Positions 1 through 11,044 are shown, counted from the first letter of the stretch. The stretch is 64,000 nt of DNA from Bowmanella denitrificans (GCF_002887595.1 NZ_PEBU01000008.1:186001-250000), one strand, 5' to 3'. The notes: a model not told the origin generated them from the letters alone. Program-made: numbers and translations.

Positions 1-891
1 TGCGTTGGCACGCACCAACACCTGTGCATTACAGGTCTGATGGTCATCCACAGCATGGGGTAAAGGAACGAAAATTGCCGCCAGACCACTGCTGGCGATC
101 TCCGATACGGTAAGTGCACCAGAACGGCAGATCACCAAATCTGCCCAGGCATAGGCCTGCCCCATATCCTGAATAAATTCTTCAACCTGCCAGTTATTCT
201 GTTGGCCCATATGCTGACGGTAAGCATCAGTGGCTTCTGCCAGTCGCCCACCACCGCATTGATGACGAATCTCAATATTCTGCAGGCCGGCAAAATGTGC
301 GGGTAACAGTTCATTCAACGCTTTAGCCCCCAAACTGCCCCCCACCACCAGCACATGCACTTTGCCTTCGATTTGGCGATATGGCTTTGGCAAAATATTG
401 CGACGTACGGGATTACCCACCCATGCCACTTTCGCGCCGGGCTTAAAGGTCTGATCAAAACCGCTCAGCACTTTTCTCGCCAGGCGGCTGAGTAATTTGT
501 TGGTCATACCAGGCACGGCATTTTGTTCATGAACAAGCAAAGGTATTCCGCACAACCAGGCAGCCATGCCTCCGGGGCCGCTGGCAAAACCGCCCATGCC
601 CAATACCACATCCGGTTTAAAGGCCTTGATTGCGCGTCTTGCCTGCCAAATGGCGTGGATAATACTAAATGGCGCTTTGAGCAGTCTCAGCAATCCATTA
701 CCCCGCACTCCACTGATGCTCAGAAAACTAATAGGGTAACCTGCGGCGGGAACAACCTTGGCCTCCATCTTCTGTGCAGTGCCCAGCCAGTGGATTTGCC
801 AGCCTTGCGCCGCTAACCAATCAGCCACCGCCAGCCCCGGGAAAACATGCCCACCAGTGCCACCGGCCATAATCATAATCCTGCCACTCAT
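1..891 (-). CDS. murG: MurG, lipid II-forming GlcNAc transferase (3' end outside window)
   Basis: Undecaprenyl-PP-MurNAc-pentapeptide N-acetylglucosaminyltransferase, which makes lipid II from lipid I on the cytoplasmic face of the inner membrane. The reading frame is open from ATG at 891 to base 1, giving 297 residues of the roughly 355 usual for the family, so the C-terminus lies beyond the window. Visible motifs are the N-terminal glycine loop [10 protein letters not shown] (residues 10-19), HEQNAVPG in the middle and a GGSLGA loop at the start of the C-terminal domain, all typical of MurG. Its ATG overlaps the ftsW stop (ATGA), which implies translational coupling. It is the last dcw gene seen here. 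Confidence 0.96.
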   Translation of the reverse strand, partial: MSGRIMIMAGGTGGHVFPGLAVADWLAAQGWQIHWLGTAQKMEAKVVPAAGYPISFLSISGVRGNGLLRLLKAPFSIIHAIWQARRAIKAFKPDVVLGMGGFASGPGGMAAWLCGIPLLVHEQNAVPGMTNKLLSRLARKVLSGFDQTFKPGAKVAWVGNPVRRNILPKPYRQIEGKVHVLVVGGSLGAKALNELLPAHFAGLQNIEIRHQCGGGRLAEATDAYRQHMGQQNNWQVEEFIQDMGQAYAWADLVICRSGALTVSEIASSGLAAIFVPLPHAVDDHQTCNAQVLVRANA

Positions 892-2096
892 GACACTTTA
901 CCCCGTTTACGGTCACTCAGGGCCTGGACACCGTCCATACGCAATTCAAAATCAATTCTGAGTAACAGGGCGACCGCCATGGCCATCAGAATCAGGCTGT
1001 TACCACCATAGCTGACCAATGGCAAAGTCAGCCCTTTGGTGGGCAGAATGCCTGCACTGGCCCCGACATTAACGGCTGTCTGGAAACTGAACCAGATACC
1101 AATGGCATGGGCCAGATAGCCTTCAAATGGCCGCCCCTGCTGTAACGCCAGGTTACCCAGCCGCAAGGCTTTCAATACCAACATCAGCAACAATGCCAGT
1201 ACAGCGCAGATACCGACAAAGCCCAGTTCTTCTGCCAAAATGGCGGCAATAAAATCGGTATGGGCTTCAGGCAGATATTCCAGTTTCTGCAGACTGTTAC
1301 CCAGACCCTGACCAAATATATCCCCCCGCCCATAGGCCATCAGTGACTGAGTCAATTGGTAGCCACTGCCAAAGGGGTCCGCCCAGGGATCCAGAAAAGC
1401 GGTAATACGTTTAAGGCGGTACTCTTCAAATACAATCAGTGCGACCACGGCACACAGCCCACTGAGCAGCAAACCAAAAAACTGCCAAAGCTTGGCCCCG
1501 GCCAGAAACAGCAGACCTATAGTGGTGGCGAACATCACCACTACGGTACCCAGATCCGGCTGCATCAAAAGCAGCAAGGCCAGAATAAACAACACCCCCA
1601 ACGGCTTGATAAAGCCTTTGAGGTTTTCTGTCACTTCTTCATAACGGCGCACCAAATAGCCAGCGAGATAGCAGAAGAAAAATAGTTTGGCCGGTTCAGC
1701 AGCCTGGATGGTAATTGGCCCCAGTGCCAGCCAACGAGTACTGCCATTAACATTCCGCCCCACCAGCAATACCGCCAACAGCAACAGAATAGCCAATAAC
1801 AGCAACCAACCGTTGAAGGTACGCCACCAGCGCATGGGCAGTTGCATGGTGACCAGTGCCGCCACCATGGCTATGCCCATATAAATACCGTGTCGGATAG
1901 CAAAGTGAAAAGGATTGTCATAAATACGCGCCGCTGCGGGCATGGATGCCGATGTAACGACGATCATACCCACCGACATCAGCGCCAGGGCGATCAGCAA
2001 CAAACCCAAATCATAAGGGCGCATGCCACGCACATCGTGACGTAACTGAAACAAACGCTGCAGATTTTGCCCCATCAGGCTTTGCGGCATATTCAT
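888..2096 (-). CDS. ftsW: FtsW, septal SEDS peptidoglycan polymerase
   Basis: SEDS-family glycosyltransferase of the divisome, working with FtsI (PBP3) at the septum. The 402-residue protein is almost wholly hydrophobic, with about ten membrane segments after a short cytoplasmic N-terminus. It carries the SEDS signatures [14 protein letters not shown] and, near the C-terminus, LPLVSYGG. Length fits the family (about 380-420). It lies between murD and murG and overlaps each by four bases, as in the E. coli order. FtsW is preferred over RodA because of this dcw position. Confidence 0.97.
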   Translation of the reverse strand: MNMPQSLMGQNLQRLFQLRHDVRGMRPYDLGLLLIALALMSVGMIVVTSASMPAAARIYDNPFHFAIRHGIYMGIAMVAALVTMQLPMRWWRTFNGWLLLLAILLLLAVLLVGRNVNGSTRWLALGPITIQAAEPAKLFFFCYLAGYLVRRYEEVTENLKGFIKPLGVLFILALLLLMQPDLGTVVVMFATTIGLLFLAGAKLWQFFGLLLSGLCAVVALIVFEEYRLKRITAFLDPWADPFGSGYQLTQSLMAYGRGDIFGQGLGNSLQKLEYLPEAHTDFIAAILAEELGFVGICAVLALLLMLVLKALRLGNLALQQGRPFEGYLAHAIGIWFSFQTAVNVGASAGILPTKGLTLPLVSYGGNSLILMAMAVALLLRIDFELRMDGVQALSDRKRGKVS

Positions 2097-3397
2097 GGCA
2101 ATGCCTCCACAGCCTGGGCAAACACCTGACCACGGTGATGGTAGTTATCAAACATATCCAGACTGGCACAAGCCGGGGACAGCAGCACCATATCACCGCT
2201 GTCAGCCAGGCTATCGGCCAGGGCAACGGCCTTGGCCATACTGTCAACCAGCTCAGCACCGGATTTTAATGCGGCTATTGCCGGACCGTCTTTACCCAGA
2301 CAGATAAGTTTGTCCACCTTGGCCAGACTGGGAAGCAATTCGTTAAAGTCCGCCCCTTTACCATCCCCACCAGCAATCAACAGCAGCTTGCCCGACACTT
2401 GCCCGCGCAAGCCGTTAATAGCGGCCTCGGTAGCACCAATATTAGTGCCTTTGGAATCGTCCACCCAACGCACACCACGGTGCTCACGCACCAGCTCACA
2501 GCGATGTGGCAGACTTTTAAAGCTACCACAGGCGATACGAATACCTTCGGTTGTGGCGCCACCCGCCAGCGCCAATGCAGCGGCGGCCTGTATATTCAGC
2601 AGATTATGTTCGCCTACCAGGCTGCACTGATGCACATTCAGCAGTGCTTCCCCCTGATTTAAGACCCAGCCGCTGTCAGATTGATAACCCAGCCCATCAG
2701 CTGGTGAATCAAGACCAAAGCTGATGATATTTGCGCTGTGCTCGGGACGAGTTAGGGCATCCAGACGACTGTAAACACAAAGTGCGGCCTGAGCATAAAT
2801 ACGCAGTTTTGCTTGCCGGTAGGCGGCAAGGTCAGCATAGCGGTCAAGATGATCAGGGCTGATATTCAGGATGGTGGCTGCCTTGGGTGCCAGACTGTAA
2901 GTGGTCTCAAGTTGGAAACTGGACAGCTCCAGCACCGCCACATCATAATCCTGAGCGAGTAAATCCAGCGCCGGTGTGCCGATATTACCGCCCATGGCGG
3001 TTTTAATACCGCTGGCCTGCAACATGTCACGCACCAGCGTGGTCACCGTACTTTTGCCGTTGGAACCGGTGATCGCCAGCACAGGTTTGCGGTTAAAGCG
3101 GGCAAACAGCTCTATATCACCGATCACCTCGACACCTGCGGCTTTGGCAGCCTGTATGGCAGGGGCAGCCAATGGCAGCCCGGGACTAAGCAAAATCAGT
3201 TGCGCCTGGCTAAGCCTGCTGGCATCAAAGGGCCCAAGATGCACTTTCACATCCTCGGGTAGCTGAACATCCAGGTGCGGACGACTGTCATAAGCCGTGA
3301 CTTTAGCGCCTTGTGCCAACAAAAAGCGCACGCAAGACTGCCCGGTCAGGCCCAGCCCTACTACTGCTACTTGTTTGTCGACCAGCTTATAGTTCAC
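2093..3397 (-). CDS. murD: MurD, UDP-MurNAc-L-Ala:D-Glu ligase
   Basis: Cytoplasmic ATP-dependent ligase adding D-glutamate to UDP-MurNAc-L-Ala. The 434-residue product has the N-terminal Rossmann-like UDP-binding part (VVGLGLTGQS near residue 15), the Mur-ligase P-loop ITGSNGKST and the central ISPDHLDRY motif. Length and motifs are standard. Eleven bases separate it from mraY upstream, and its stop overlaps the ftsW start by four bases. Confidence 0.97.
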   Translation of the reverse strand: MNYKLVDKQVAVVGLGLTGQSCVRFLLAQGAKVTAYDSRPHLDVQLPEDVKVHLGPFDASRLSQAQLILLSPGLPLAAPAIQAAKAAGVEVIGDIELFARFNRKPVLAITGSNGKSTVTTLVRDMLQASGIKTAMGGNIGTPALDLLAQDYDVAVLELSSFQLETTYSLAPKAATILNISPDHLDRYADLAAYRQAKLRIYAQAALCVYSRLDALTRPEHSANIISFGLDSPADGLGYQSDSGWVLNQGEALLNVHQCSLVGEHNLLNIQAAAALALAGGATTEGIRIACGSFKSLPHRCELVREHRGVRWVDDSKGTNIGATEAAINGLRGQVSGKLLLIAGGDGKGADFNELLPSLAKVDKLICLGKDGPAIAALKSGAELVDSMAKAVALADSLADSGDMVLLSPACASLDMFDNYHHRGQVFAQAVEALP

Positions 3398-3408
3398 TAT
3401 TCGTCCTG

Positions 3409-4491
3409 CTACCTGAGTTTAAGGGTGGCCAGACCCACCAACACCAGAATTAAAGAAATAATCCAAAAACGTACAATCACCCTCGGCTCCGGCCAGCCTT
3501 TCAGCTCGTAGTGGTGGTGAATAGGTGCCATACGAAATATCCGCTGCCCACGAAGCTTGTACGAGCCCACCTGCAGAATCACCGATAGGGCTTCCATCAC
3601 AAACACCCCCCCCATAATCACTAACACCAGTTCCTGGCGAACCAACACCGCCAGAATTCCCAATGCGCCCCCCAATGCCAGCGAACCGACATCGCCCATA
3701 AATACCATGGCCGGATAGGTGTTGAACCACAAAAAGCCCAGCCCGGCGCCGACAATGGCTGTACAAACAATCACCAGCTCACTGGTCAGAGGAATATGTG
3801 GAATATTCAGATAGGCAGAGAAATTCACATTGCCCGTTACATAGGCAAAGATGGCGAAAGCCCCCGCCACCAGAATAGTCGGCACAATAGCCAAACCATC
3901 CAGGCCGTCGGTGAGGTTCACCGCGTTGCTGGTGCCAACCAGCACAAAGTAGGTCAGCACCAGATACATCAACCCAAGTTGCGGCATGACTTCTTTAAAG
4001 AAAGGCACCAACAAGGCAGTTTCTGCGGCCTGCTGGCTGCTGCTGTACAAGTAAAACGCCACCAGGATAGCCACCACAGACAGCCAGAAATACTTCCAGC
4101 GGGCAATTAACCCTTTGGCATCCTTGCGAATCACTTTGCGGTAATCGTCGACAAAGCCAATCACCCCATAGCTGGCCACCACAAACAGGGTGACCAGTAC
4201 ATACCTGTTGGTCAGGTCGGCCCAAAGTAACGTGCTGCTGATGATCGCAGCCAGAATCAGCACCCCGCCCATGGTTGGGGTACCGGATTTGGACAAATGC
4301 GACTGAGGACCGTCGGTTCTGACCGTCTGCCCGATTTGCATATGCTGTAACCAGCGTATCATGCGCGGTCCCAGTACAACGGAAATCACCAGGGCGGTCA
4401 GGGTGCTTAAAATCGCCCGCATCGTCAGGTAAGAAAATACGTTAAAGCCTGTATCGAACTGCCGTAACCACTCGGCCAGCCAAATCAGCAT
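3409..4491 (-). CDS. mraY: MraY, phospho-MurNAc-pentapeptide translocase
   Basis: Integral membrane enzyme transferring phospho-MurNAc-pentapeptide to undecaprenyl phosphate to form lipid I. The 360-residue length matches the E. coli enzyme. Visible family motifs are GFVDDYRKV (catalytic aspartate pair), [21 protein letters not shown] and the [12 protein letters not shown] histidine cluster near the C-terminus. About ten transmembrane segments are apparent. The start overlaps the murF stop by seven bases. Confidence 0.98.
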   Translation of the reverse strand: MLIWLAEWLRQFDTGFNVFSYLTMRAILSTLTALVISVVLGPRMIRWLQHMQIGQTVRTDGPQSHLSKSGTPTMGGVLILAAIISSTLLWADLTNRYVLVTLFVVASYGVIGFVDDYRKVIRKDAKGLIARWKYFWLSVVAILVAFYLYSSSQQAAETALLVPFFKEVMPQLGLMYLVLTYFVLVGTSNAVNLTDGLDGLAIVPTILVAGAFAIFAYVTGNVNFSAYLNIPHIPLTSELVIVCTAIVGAGLGFLWFNTYPAMVFMGDVGSLALGGALGILAVLVRQELVLVIMGGVFVMEALSVILQVGSYKLRGQRIFRMAPIHHHYELKGWPEPRVIVRFWIISLILVLVGLATLKLR

Positions 4492-5879
4492 GCGATACGC
4501 TCCCTGGCCCGTTCAAACTTTCCCACGGGAGACTCCTCGATGGCTTTAACCACCCTTTCCATACGTGCGCTACGCGAGCCCTTAATCAAAATGCTGATAT
4601 CACGTTGTTCGCTTTGCAGTTCGCCTTGCAGGTAGGCAATCAGGGCGTCCACCTCGCTGAAATGTCGCCCCGCTGCACCAAACTGGTCACTGGCCTGTTG
4701 ACTCAATACGCCCAAACTGAAAAGGTTATCCACCCCTCTGGATAGCGCATACTGGCCCATTTCTTCATGGTAAAAACGGGCTTTTTCACCCAGTTCGGCC
4801 ATGTCACCCAAGACTAAAACCCGACGACCTGGAAAACTGGCCAGTAAGTCGATGGCTGCCTGTGTAGAGGAGACGTTGGCGTTATAGCTATCGTCAATCA
4901 GCCTGACCTGATTGGTCAGCGCCTTAATATTCAGGCGACCACGTACTTGGCCCATCTCCTGCAGCCCCATCTTGATGTCTTCCAGGCTGGCGCCCACTTC
5001 CATGGCAAGAGCAGCAGCACACAAGGCATTGGAAACATTATGCATACCCGGAACGGCCAAGGTCAGATCCAAATTACCTTTGGGTGTGTGCATCTGGAAC
5101 TGTGCACAACCATCCATACCCAATGCCACATCAGAAGCATGGAAATCACCGGCCGCTTCACCGAATTCCTGAATGCGCAGGTGATTCAGTTTGCCTTTCC
5201 AGAAGGCCAGAAACTGGCTATCGGCATTGAGCACCGCCAGGCCCTTGTCAGGTAAGCCTTTGAATATCTCGCTTTTAGCCCTGGCGACACCGAACAGGCT
5301 ACCAAAGCCCTCCAAATGAGCGGCGGCAGCATTGACAATGGTGGCCACATCAGGCCTGGTCAATGCCGTGGTGTAGGCAATTTCACCCAGATGGTTTGCC
5401 CCCAGCTCTATCACCGCATACTGATGATCGGCTTCCAGTCGCAACAGCGTCAGGGGCACACCAATGTCGTTATTGAAATTGCCCTGAGTGGCCAGCACTT
5501 TGCCCTTGCGAGACAAAATAGCCGCCACCATTTCTTTTACTGTGGTTTTGCCGCTGCTACCGGTAATGGCAACGGTTTTAACCGGCACCAGTTGCCTGAC
5601 CGCACCGGCCAGTTTACCCAGCGCCAGTTTGGTATCCGGCACCAGAATAAAGGGCAAGCTGCTTTTCACCGGCTGACTGACAATCAAAGCGGCAGCGCCT
5701 TTTTGTTCTGCCATTTCGACAAAACCATGCCCATCAAAATTTGGACCGGACAGAGCGACAAACAGGTCACCCGTTTGCAAAGTGCGGGTATCGGTACTGA
5801 CCCCGCTGATATCCTTGTTTTCACCTTGCAGCTCGGACTGCAGTTGCTCAGCAATCCATTCAAGTGTTACAGAGATCAC
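4485..5879 (-). CDS. murF: MurF, D-Ala-D-Ala-adding ligase
   Basis: Cytoplasmic ligase adding D-Ala-D-Ala to the UDP-MurNAc-tripeptide. The 464-residue product shows a MurF-type N-terminal domain ([16 protein letters not shown] near residue 25), the P-loop [12 protein letters not shown] near residue 106, [11 protein letters not shown] and, in the C-terminal domain, LGDMAELG. It overlaps murE by four bases and mraY by seven, so it is an internal cistron of the dcw operon. Confidence 0.97.
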   Translation of the reverse strand: MISVTLEWIAEQLQSELQGENKDISGVSTDTRTLQTGDLFVALSGPNFDGHGFVEMAEQKGAAALIVSQPVKSSLPFILVPDTKLALGKLAGAVRQLVPVKTVAITGSSGKTTVKEMVAAILSRKGKVLATQGNFNNDIGVPLTLLRLEADHQYAVIELGANHLGEIAYTTALTRPDVATIVNAAAAHLEGFGSLFGVARAKSEIFKGLPDKGLAVLNADSQFLAFWKGKLNHLRIQEFGEAAGDFHASDVALGMDGCAQFQMHTPKGNLDLTLAVPGMHNVSNALCAAALAMEVGASLEDIKMGLQEMGQVRGRLNIKALTNQVRLIDDSYNANVSSTQAAIDLLASFPGRRVLVLGDMAELGEKARFYHEEMGQYALSRGVDNLFSLGVLSQQASDQFGAAGRHFSEVDALIAYLQGELQSEQRDISILIKGSRSARMERVVKAIEESPVGKFERARERIAC

Positions 5880-7372
5880 GCGCTTGTCCCCTTTATTAAT
5901 GCCGATGCGAAGGCCCGCTCGTCATAGTTGATCTTGTTATTGCCAATAATCTGATAGTTTTCATGGCCCTTACCGGCCAGCAGAATCACATCTCCGGCCT
6001 GGCATTCACTCATCGCCAGGCGGATGGCAGCCTGACGATCCAGTTCAATCAGAGCCGATTCCTGGTGCTGCATACCGGCCTGAATATCCCTGGCAATAGC
6101 CAATGGCTGTTCAGAACGGCTGTTGTCATTGGTGATAATGGCCAGATCAGCCAGTTGCTCGGCTATTTTTCCCATCAGTGGTCGTTTGCCTTTATCCCTG
6201 TCACCACCACAACCAAACACGCATAACAGACGCCCTTGGGTATGCAGCCGCAAGGCCTTCAGCGCCTGCTCCAGTGCATCCGGCGTATGGGCGTAATCCA
6301 CCACCAATGTGGGCAGGTTTGGCTGATGAAAAACCTCAAGCCGACCAGGTACGGTACTGATGTGCTGAACGGCATTCGCGACCTTTTGCAACGAATGACC
6401 AAAGCTGAGTTGGACAGCCATGGCAGCCAGCAGGTTCAATACATTAAATTGCCCTAACAAAGGGGACCGTATTTGTACCTCACCCCAGCTGCTGATAATG
6501 CTGATTTGGCAACCATCAGGCTGATAATTTACAGCGCTTGCCAGCAGATAAGGCTGCTCAGGATAAATGGCTTGCTGCATGCCGTAGAACACAATATCCA
6601 TGCGTCCGCGAGCCTGCGCCAGCCAGTTTTCACTTTCGCCTTCATGCTGGTTCAGCACCGCAGTTTTCAGGCCTTTTTGCTCAAGTAACAGGCGCTTGGC
6701 CGCCGCATAGCGACTCATATCACCGTGATAGTCCAGATGGTCACGAGTTAGGTTGGTAAAGACCGCCACATCGGTTTTGACACTGGCGATACGATGCTGA
6801 ACCAGGGCATGAGACGATGCCTCCAGCGCCACCAATCCGGCGCCTTTCTCCTGCATCTGGCGCAACAACCTATGCATGCTGATGGCATCCGGTGTGGTAT
6901 TGGTACCTTCTTGCACTTGTCCAAGCAGTCCCGCTCCCAACGTGCCTATGGTGCCAGCGGTCTGGCCCATGGCCTGACTCAATTGGGCAATAAGCTGCAC
7001 TGTGCTGGTTTTGCCGTTTGTTCCTGTCACGGCTGCCACTTGCAGTTGCTCGGCCGGATAAGCATAAAATTGGGCGGCCAAGGCAGACAGCTTCTCTGCC
7101 AGCCCGTAAAACTGCACAATCAGCGATTGCTCGCGCATTTCCATGACACCGTGCGCGCTGGCCTCGGTAGTTTCAGCCAGGATGGCTTTAGCGCCCAAAC
7201 TGATTGCCTGGGGAATAAAATCCCGACCATCCAGTTTGTGGCCAATCAGCGCCACAAAGAGTTTATGAATGGCGACATCACGGCTGTCCAGCACCATATC
7301 TGTCAGTTCAATGGCGGGTGCATCAATACCAAATGGCAGCAACAACTGGCGCAGGGTCATATCATGAATCAT
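5876..7372 (-). CDS. murE: MurE, meso-diaminopimelate-adding ligase
   Basis: Cytoplasmic ligase adding the third stem-peptide residue, presumably meso-diaminopimelate in a Gram-negative. At 498 residues it matches the family. It has the P-loop VTGTNGKTST, the NLTRDHLDYHG motif and the DYAHTPDAL C-terminal linker. In the amino-acid recognition site it reads DNSR, where E. coli-type DAP-adding enzymes have DNPR. The arginine that contacts DAP is kept and the proline is replaced by serine. The start overlaps the ftsI 3' end by 11 bases. Confidence 0.96.
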   Translation of the reverse strand: MIHDMTLRQLLLPFGIDAPAIELTDMVLDSRDVAIHKLFVALIGHKLDGRDFIPQAISLGAKAILAETTEASAHGVMEMREQSLIVQFYGLAEKLSALAAQFYAYPAEQLQVAAVTGTNGKTSTVQLIAQLSQAMGQTAGTIGTLGAGLLGQVQEGTNTTPDAISMHRLLRQMQEKGAGLVALEASSHALVQHRIASVKTDVAVFTNLTRDHLDYHGDMSRYAAAKRLLLEQKGLKTAVLNQHEGESENWLAQARGRMDIVFYGMQQAIYPEQPYLLASAVNYQPDGCQISIISSWGEVQIRSPLLGQFNVLNLLAAMAVQLSFGHSLQKVANAVQHISTVPGRLEVFHQPNLPTLVVDYAHTPDALEQALKALRLHTQGRLLCVFGCGGDRDKGKRPLMGKIAEQLADLAIITNDNSRSEQPLAIARDIQAGMQHQESALIELDRQAAIRLAMSECQAGDVILLAGKGHENYQIIGNNKINYDERAFASALIKGTSA

Positions 7373-9104
7373 GTCGTCCCCCTTTGGCTGCTGACGCCAG
7401 GGAATTCACCGTCTTGTCGTCTGGTGGCACGTTCAGAAGCTGCAGGGCACCGGCCATTATGCGGGCAAAAGTTGGCGCGGCAGTATCTCCACCATGGTAA
7501 AGATCGCCGCCTGGCTCATTTATCATCACTACGACCACAAGCTGGGGATCAGAGACCGGCGCAATACCGGCAAAGTTATTCACGTATTCTTCCCCATAAC
7601 CACCCGCAACCGCCTTGCGGCTGGTACCGGTTTTGCCTGCGACCCGATAGCCCGGCACTCTGGCCTTAGTTGCCGTTCCACCGTCCAGTACTACCGTTTC
7701 CAGCATTTGCACCATAGCCTGCGCATTGCCTTTGCTGAGCACTCGCTCTGATGACACAGTCTGATTGGACTTGATAATGGACAATGGGCGCTTAATCCCG
7801 CCTGAACCTATCACGGAATACATGCGCGCCAGTTGCATTGACGTCACAGCGATGTTGTAACCGAAGGACAAGGCTGCCAGTTCATGCTGAGACCAACGGG
7901 ATCTGTCGTGAAAAATCCCGCCGCTTTCACCGACCAGATGCGTGCCGGTATCGCCAATCAGTCCCATCTGGTAATAGAGTTCGATAAAGTGTTCTTTAGG
8001 TACAGACAACGCCAGTTTAGACGTGCCCATGTTACTGGACTTACGGATAATACCGGTCAAATCCATCTCGCCGTAATTGCGTGCATCCTGTACCAGGCTG
8101 CCCCCCAGGCGCATCCACCCTGGCGATGTATCAATAACTTCATCCAGTTTGACACTGCCAAATTCCAATGCCGCCAATACCGCTAATGGCTTGGCCGTTG
8201 AACCTGGTTCAAAGGTGTCGGTAATGGCGCGATTGCGGATCCGATGCGGCGACACGCCAACCCGGTTATTGGGGTTGAACGATGGGCTATTCACCATCGC
8301 CAGAATTTCACCACTGTGAATATCCACTACCACCACGGAACCAGAAGCCGCTTTGTAAGTACCCACTGCCTGTTTCAGCTCTTTATATGCAAGCGCCTGA
8401 ATGCGCTGATCTATGGTTAGCTGTAAATCCTTGCCGGGTTCACTTTGTGTTTCATCAAGAATTTCAACCTGACGCCCCTTGGCATCGCGGCGAATTTTAC
8501 GTTCACCCGGTGTGCCGGTTAACCAGTCGTTGTAAAGCCGCTCAATGCCTTCAATGCCCCGGTCATCCACATCGGTAAAACCGATTAACTGCGCGGATAC
8601 TTCCCCCACAGGGTAATAACGGCGTGATTCGTTGCGTAGGTAGATTCCGGGTAAATCCAGTTGATCAACATAATCGGCCATGGCGGGAGAGACCTGGCGC
8701 TGGATATAAACAAAACGCTTTTTAGGGTCGCCAAGCTTGGCACGAATGTCTTTTAGATCCTGTCCCAACACTTCTGCCAGGGCCTGCCAACGGCGCAGGT
8801 CGGCAAATCCGCCGTTATCATGAACCAGCTTGGGGTCTGCATAGATAGCCCGTACCGGCACACTAACCGCCAGCTCTTCACCGTTACGATCGGTAATATT
8901 GCCTCGGTGAGCCTGGGTATAGCGGGTACGTTTGGTTCGATTATCACCCTGCTGAATCAGTGAATCCGGTTCGATAACCTGAATATAGGCCGCCCTGGCG
9001 ACCAACGTCGCAAACACGCAGACCACCACGAAGGCCACCAGCATAAAACGCCATTCCACCAGGCGTGGCTTTTGGTTTTTCTTGGCTTGACCGGCGGTGC
9101 TCAT
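7362..9104 (-). CDS. ftsI: FtsI (PBP3), septal transpeptidase
   Basis: Class B penicillin-binding protein and transpeptidase of the septum, partner of FtsW. The 580-residue product has one N-terminal membrane anchor (about residues 19-38), a pedestal domain with RGNITDRNG near residue 67, and a transpeptidase domain. The catalytic motifs are all visible: STAK (Ser302), SSN and KTGTS. Length matches E. coli FtsI (588). It overlaps ftsL by four bases and murE by 11. Confidence 0.97.
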   Translation of the reverse strand: MSTAGQAKKNQKPRLVEWRFMLVAFVVVCVFATLVARAAYIQVIEPDSLIQQGDNRTKRTRYTQAHRGNITDRNGEELAVSVPVRAIYADPKLVHDNGGFADLRRWQALAEVLGQDLKDIRAKLGDPKKRFVYIQRQVSPAMADYVDQLDLPGIYLRNESRRYYPVGEVSAQLIGFTDVDDRGIEGIERLYNDWLTGTPGERKIRRDAKGRQVEILDETQSEPGKDLQLTIDQRIQALAYKELKQAVGTYKAASGSVVVVDIHSGEILAMVNSPSFNPNNRVGVSPHRIRNRAITDTFEPGSTAKPLAVLAALEFGSVKLDEVIDTSPGWMRLGGSLVQDARNYGEMDLTGIIRKSSNMGTSKLALSVPKEHFIELYYQMGLIGDTGTHLVGESGGIFHDRSRWSQHELAALSFGYNIAVTSMQLARMYSVIGSGGIKRPLSIIKSNQTVSSERVLSKGNAQAMVQMLETVVLDGGTATKARVPGYRVAGKTGTSRKAVAGGYGEEYVNNFAGIAPVSDPQLVVVVMINEPGGDLYHGGDTAAPTFARIMAGALQLLNVPPDDKTVNSLASAAKGGRHDS

Positions 9105-9421
9105 TTTATTCTCACCACCACTTCGTCTTCAGGTTGCGGCCGACGCATATTCAGTTGCTTACGCACCAGCGTTTCCACCCGGTTGTGTTCGGTCAGTGCG
9201 CTTTGCTCAAGCAACAGATGGCGCCATTCCACATCCAGTTGATCACGCTGTTGCATGAGCTGTTCATGGACAATAGTCAGTTGACGGTTGTGGTGAGAAC
9301 TGAGAATCACCGCAGCTGCACTTCCCAGTACCATTAAATACAACAAAACCCGCCCGGGGTGGCGAGTCAGGTCAGTCCATATCAGCCCAACCAGGCTGAA
9401 TTGGGTTTGGCCATCTTTCAT
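9101..9421 (-). CDS. ftsL: FtsL, divisome bitopic protein
   Basis: Small bitopic division protein forming the FtsQLB complex that activates FtsWI. The 106-residue product has a short cytoplasmic N-terminus, one membrane helix (about residues 25-42) and a periplasmic heptad-rich coiled coil ending in a charged tail. Sequence conservation in FtsL is weak, so the assignment rests on topology, length and position between rsmH and ftsI. It overlaps each neighbour by four bases. Confidence 0.93.
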   Translation of the reverse strand: MKDGQTQFSLVGLIWTDLTRHPGRVLLYLMVLGSAAAVILSSHHNRQLTIVHEQLMQQRDQLDVEWRHLLLEQSALTEHNRVETLVRKQLNMRRPQPEDEVVVRIK

Positions 9422-10353
9422 AGCTTTTCCGCCACCCTGAGCACCGAACTTCGAGCCCGGTTGTTAACCGACAGCTCAGCTTCGGACGGCATAATAGCCT
9501 TGCCCACCAACTTCATGGCTTTGCTGGCGTTCAATTCTGCCTCGGTGAGTGGTAGCCCGTGCGGCACCTGACGGCCCCGGCTTTGCTCACGCATAAAGCG
9601 CTTCACCAGCCGATCTTCCAGGGAGTGGAAGCTGATGACGGCCAGGCGGCCACCGGAATTTAATGCGGTCAGAGCATGTTTTAACGTGTCGGTGACTTCA
9701 TCCAGCTCGCGGTTAATAAAAATGCGGATAGCCTGAAAACTGCGGGTAGCCGGGTGCTTATGTTTGTCTTTAAATGGCACCGCCTGATCGATAAGCTCCG
9801 CAAGTTGTCTGGTGCGGGTCAGGGGCTGCTCGTCACGGGTGGTCACAATGGCATGTGCAATACGCCTTGCGAAGCGTTCTTCTCCGTATTCTTTGAGTAC
9901 CGGTACGATTTCTTCCAGATCCGCCTGTGCCAGCCATTGTGCGGCACTGATCCCCCGGGTGGTGTCCATGCGCATATCCAGCGGACCGTCACGCATAAAA
10001 CTAAAGCCACGTGCGGGGTCATCCAGTTGTGGTGAGGAGACCCCCAGATCCATCAAGATACCGTCAACTTTGCCCACCAAGCCCAGATCTTCAACCACAT
10101 TCAATAGATTGGAAAAAGCGCAATGGAAAATCTGAAAACGCTTGTCATCAGCAAGTGCCTGAGCGGCCTGTATAGCCTGAGGGTCGCGGTCCAGCCCGAT
10201 AAGACGGCCAGTTTCGCCCAGGTTAGCCAAAATGGCACGCGAATGCCCGCCGCGGCCAAAAGTCGCGTCGAGGTAGATGCCGTCTGGTTTTACTGCTAAC
10301 GCCTCAACGGATTCCTGCAGTAACACCGACTGATGAACAAAATCGGTGGACAT
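9418..10353 (-). CDS. rsmH: RsmH (MraW), 16S rRNA C1402 N4-methyltransferase
   Basis: SAM-dependent methyltransferase that modifies C1402 of 16S rRNA. The 311-residue length matches the family (about 313). The SAM loop [10 protein letters not shown] lies near residue 29, and [14 protein letters not shown] and the late ISFHSLEDR motif are present. It shares one base with the mraZ stop and overlaps ftsL by four bases. Confidence 0.98.
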   Translation of the reverse strand: MSTDFVHQSVLLQESVEALAVKPDGIYLDATFGRGGHSRAILANLGETGRLIGLDRDPQAIQAAQALADDKRFQIFHCAFSNLLNVVEDLGLVGKVDGILMDLGVSSPQLDDPARGFSFMRDGPLDMRMDTTRGISAAQWLAQADLEEIVPVLKEYGEERFARRIAHAIVTTRDEQPLTRTRQLAELIDQAVPFKDKHKHPATRSFQAIRIFINRELDEVTDTLKHALTALNSGGRLAVISFHSLEDRLVKRFMREQSRGRQVPHGLPLTEAELNASKAMKLVGKAIMPSEAELSVNNRARSSVLRVAEKL

Positions 10354-10811
10354 TAGAATGAAAAGTCCTGAAGTCTCTCGGTTAATTCGAAACCGCCCTG
10401 CTGTTCGGTTTCAATATCAGCATGAATTTGCTGTTGCCAGATTTCTGCGTCCCAAATCTCAAATTTATTGAGCTGGCCAACCAACATGACCTGTTTATCC
10501 AGCCTGGCATGCTGGCGCAGCGGCCCTGACAACAAAAAACGCCCGCTGTTATCCATATTGCCTTCCAGCGCATAACCCAAAAGCAGGCGTTGCAACCGGC
10601 GTTCATGGGGGTTCATACTGGACAGGCGAGCCAGCTTTTGCTCAATTTCTTCCCATTCGGTAAGTGGGTAAAGCAGCAGACAGGGTTGCTGACTATCTAT
10701 GGTACACACCAGCTGTCCCTGACAATCATCCAGCAAAGACTGCCGGTAACGAGTTGGAATCGTTACACGTCCTTTGTTATCCAGACTGATTGCGTTAGCG
10801 CCGCGGAACAT
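10353..10811 (-). CDS. mraZ: MraZ, dcw operon DNA-binding regulator
   Basis: First gene of the dcw operon. It encodes a 152-residue SpoVT/AbrB-fold regulator with two tandem MraZ domains: N-terminal [16 protein letters not shown] and second half [12 protein letters not shown]. In E. coli, MraZ represses its own operon by binding GTGGG-type repeats. Matching repeats lie just upstream at 10838-10862, so autoregulation is likely. The ATG at 10811 is preceded by a purine-rich GGGG stretch. Confidence 0.97.
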   Translation of the reverse strand: MFRGANAISLDNKGRVTIPTRYRQSLLDDCQGQLVCTIDSQQPCLLLYPLTEWEEIEQKLARLSSMNPHERRLQRLLLGYALEGNMDNSGRFLLSGPLRQHARLDKQVMLVGQLNKFEIWDAEIWQQQIHADIETEQQGGFELTERLQDFSF

Positions 10812-10837
10812 TCCCCATGCCTTTTAAAGTTATTTTT

Positions 10838-10862
10838 TCCACTTTCTGCCACTTTTACCCAC
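10838..10862 (-). promoter_or_regulatory. MraZ operator: three GTGGN repeats at 10-bp spacing
   Basis: On the minus strand, GTGGG, GTGGC and GTGGA occur with starts exactly 10 bp apart, separated by TAAAA and AGAAA. This is the known MraZ target architecture of TGGGN-type boxes with 5-nt spacers. The array lies just downstream of the predicted -10 element, where bound MraZ would block initiation. Confidence 0.85.
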
Positions 10863-10869
10863 AAATGAC

Positions 10870-10899
10870 AGTTTAGGTATCCCCAGTACAGAGTGTCAA
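10870..10899 (-). promoter_or_regulatory. Predicted sigma-70 promoter of the dcw operon
   Basis: On the minus strand a perfect -35 box TTGACA (10899-10894) is followed after 18 bp by TAAACT (10875-10870). The expected start site is near 10863, at the edge of the MraZ boxes. The promoter lies about 60 bp upstream of the mraZ ATG. Confidence 0.75.
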
Positions 10900-11044
10900 G
10901 GAATAAAAATCTGCGCTTTTCCGGGCTGCAAGCCAGATATATCAAGGGTTTTGTGGAAGTAATTGATAAGGTGGAGAAAAGTGGTAGCTTGTGAGTATCG
11001 ATGTACTGATTTAAGAATTTTTACTATAGACAGGAGAGGACAAG

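Noticed and set aside
6794-7669. 291-codon plus-strand frame opposite murE/ftsI
   Set aside because: It lies wholly antisense to two well-supported essential genes and shows no family features.
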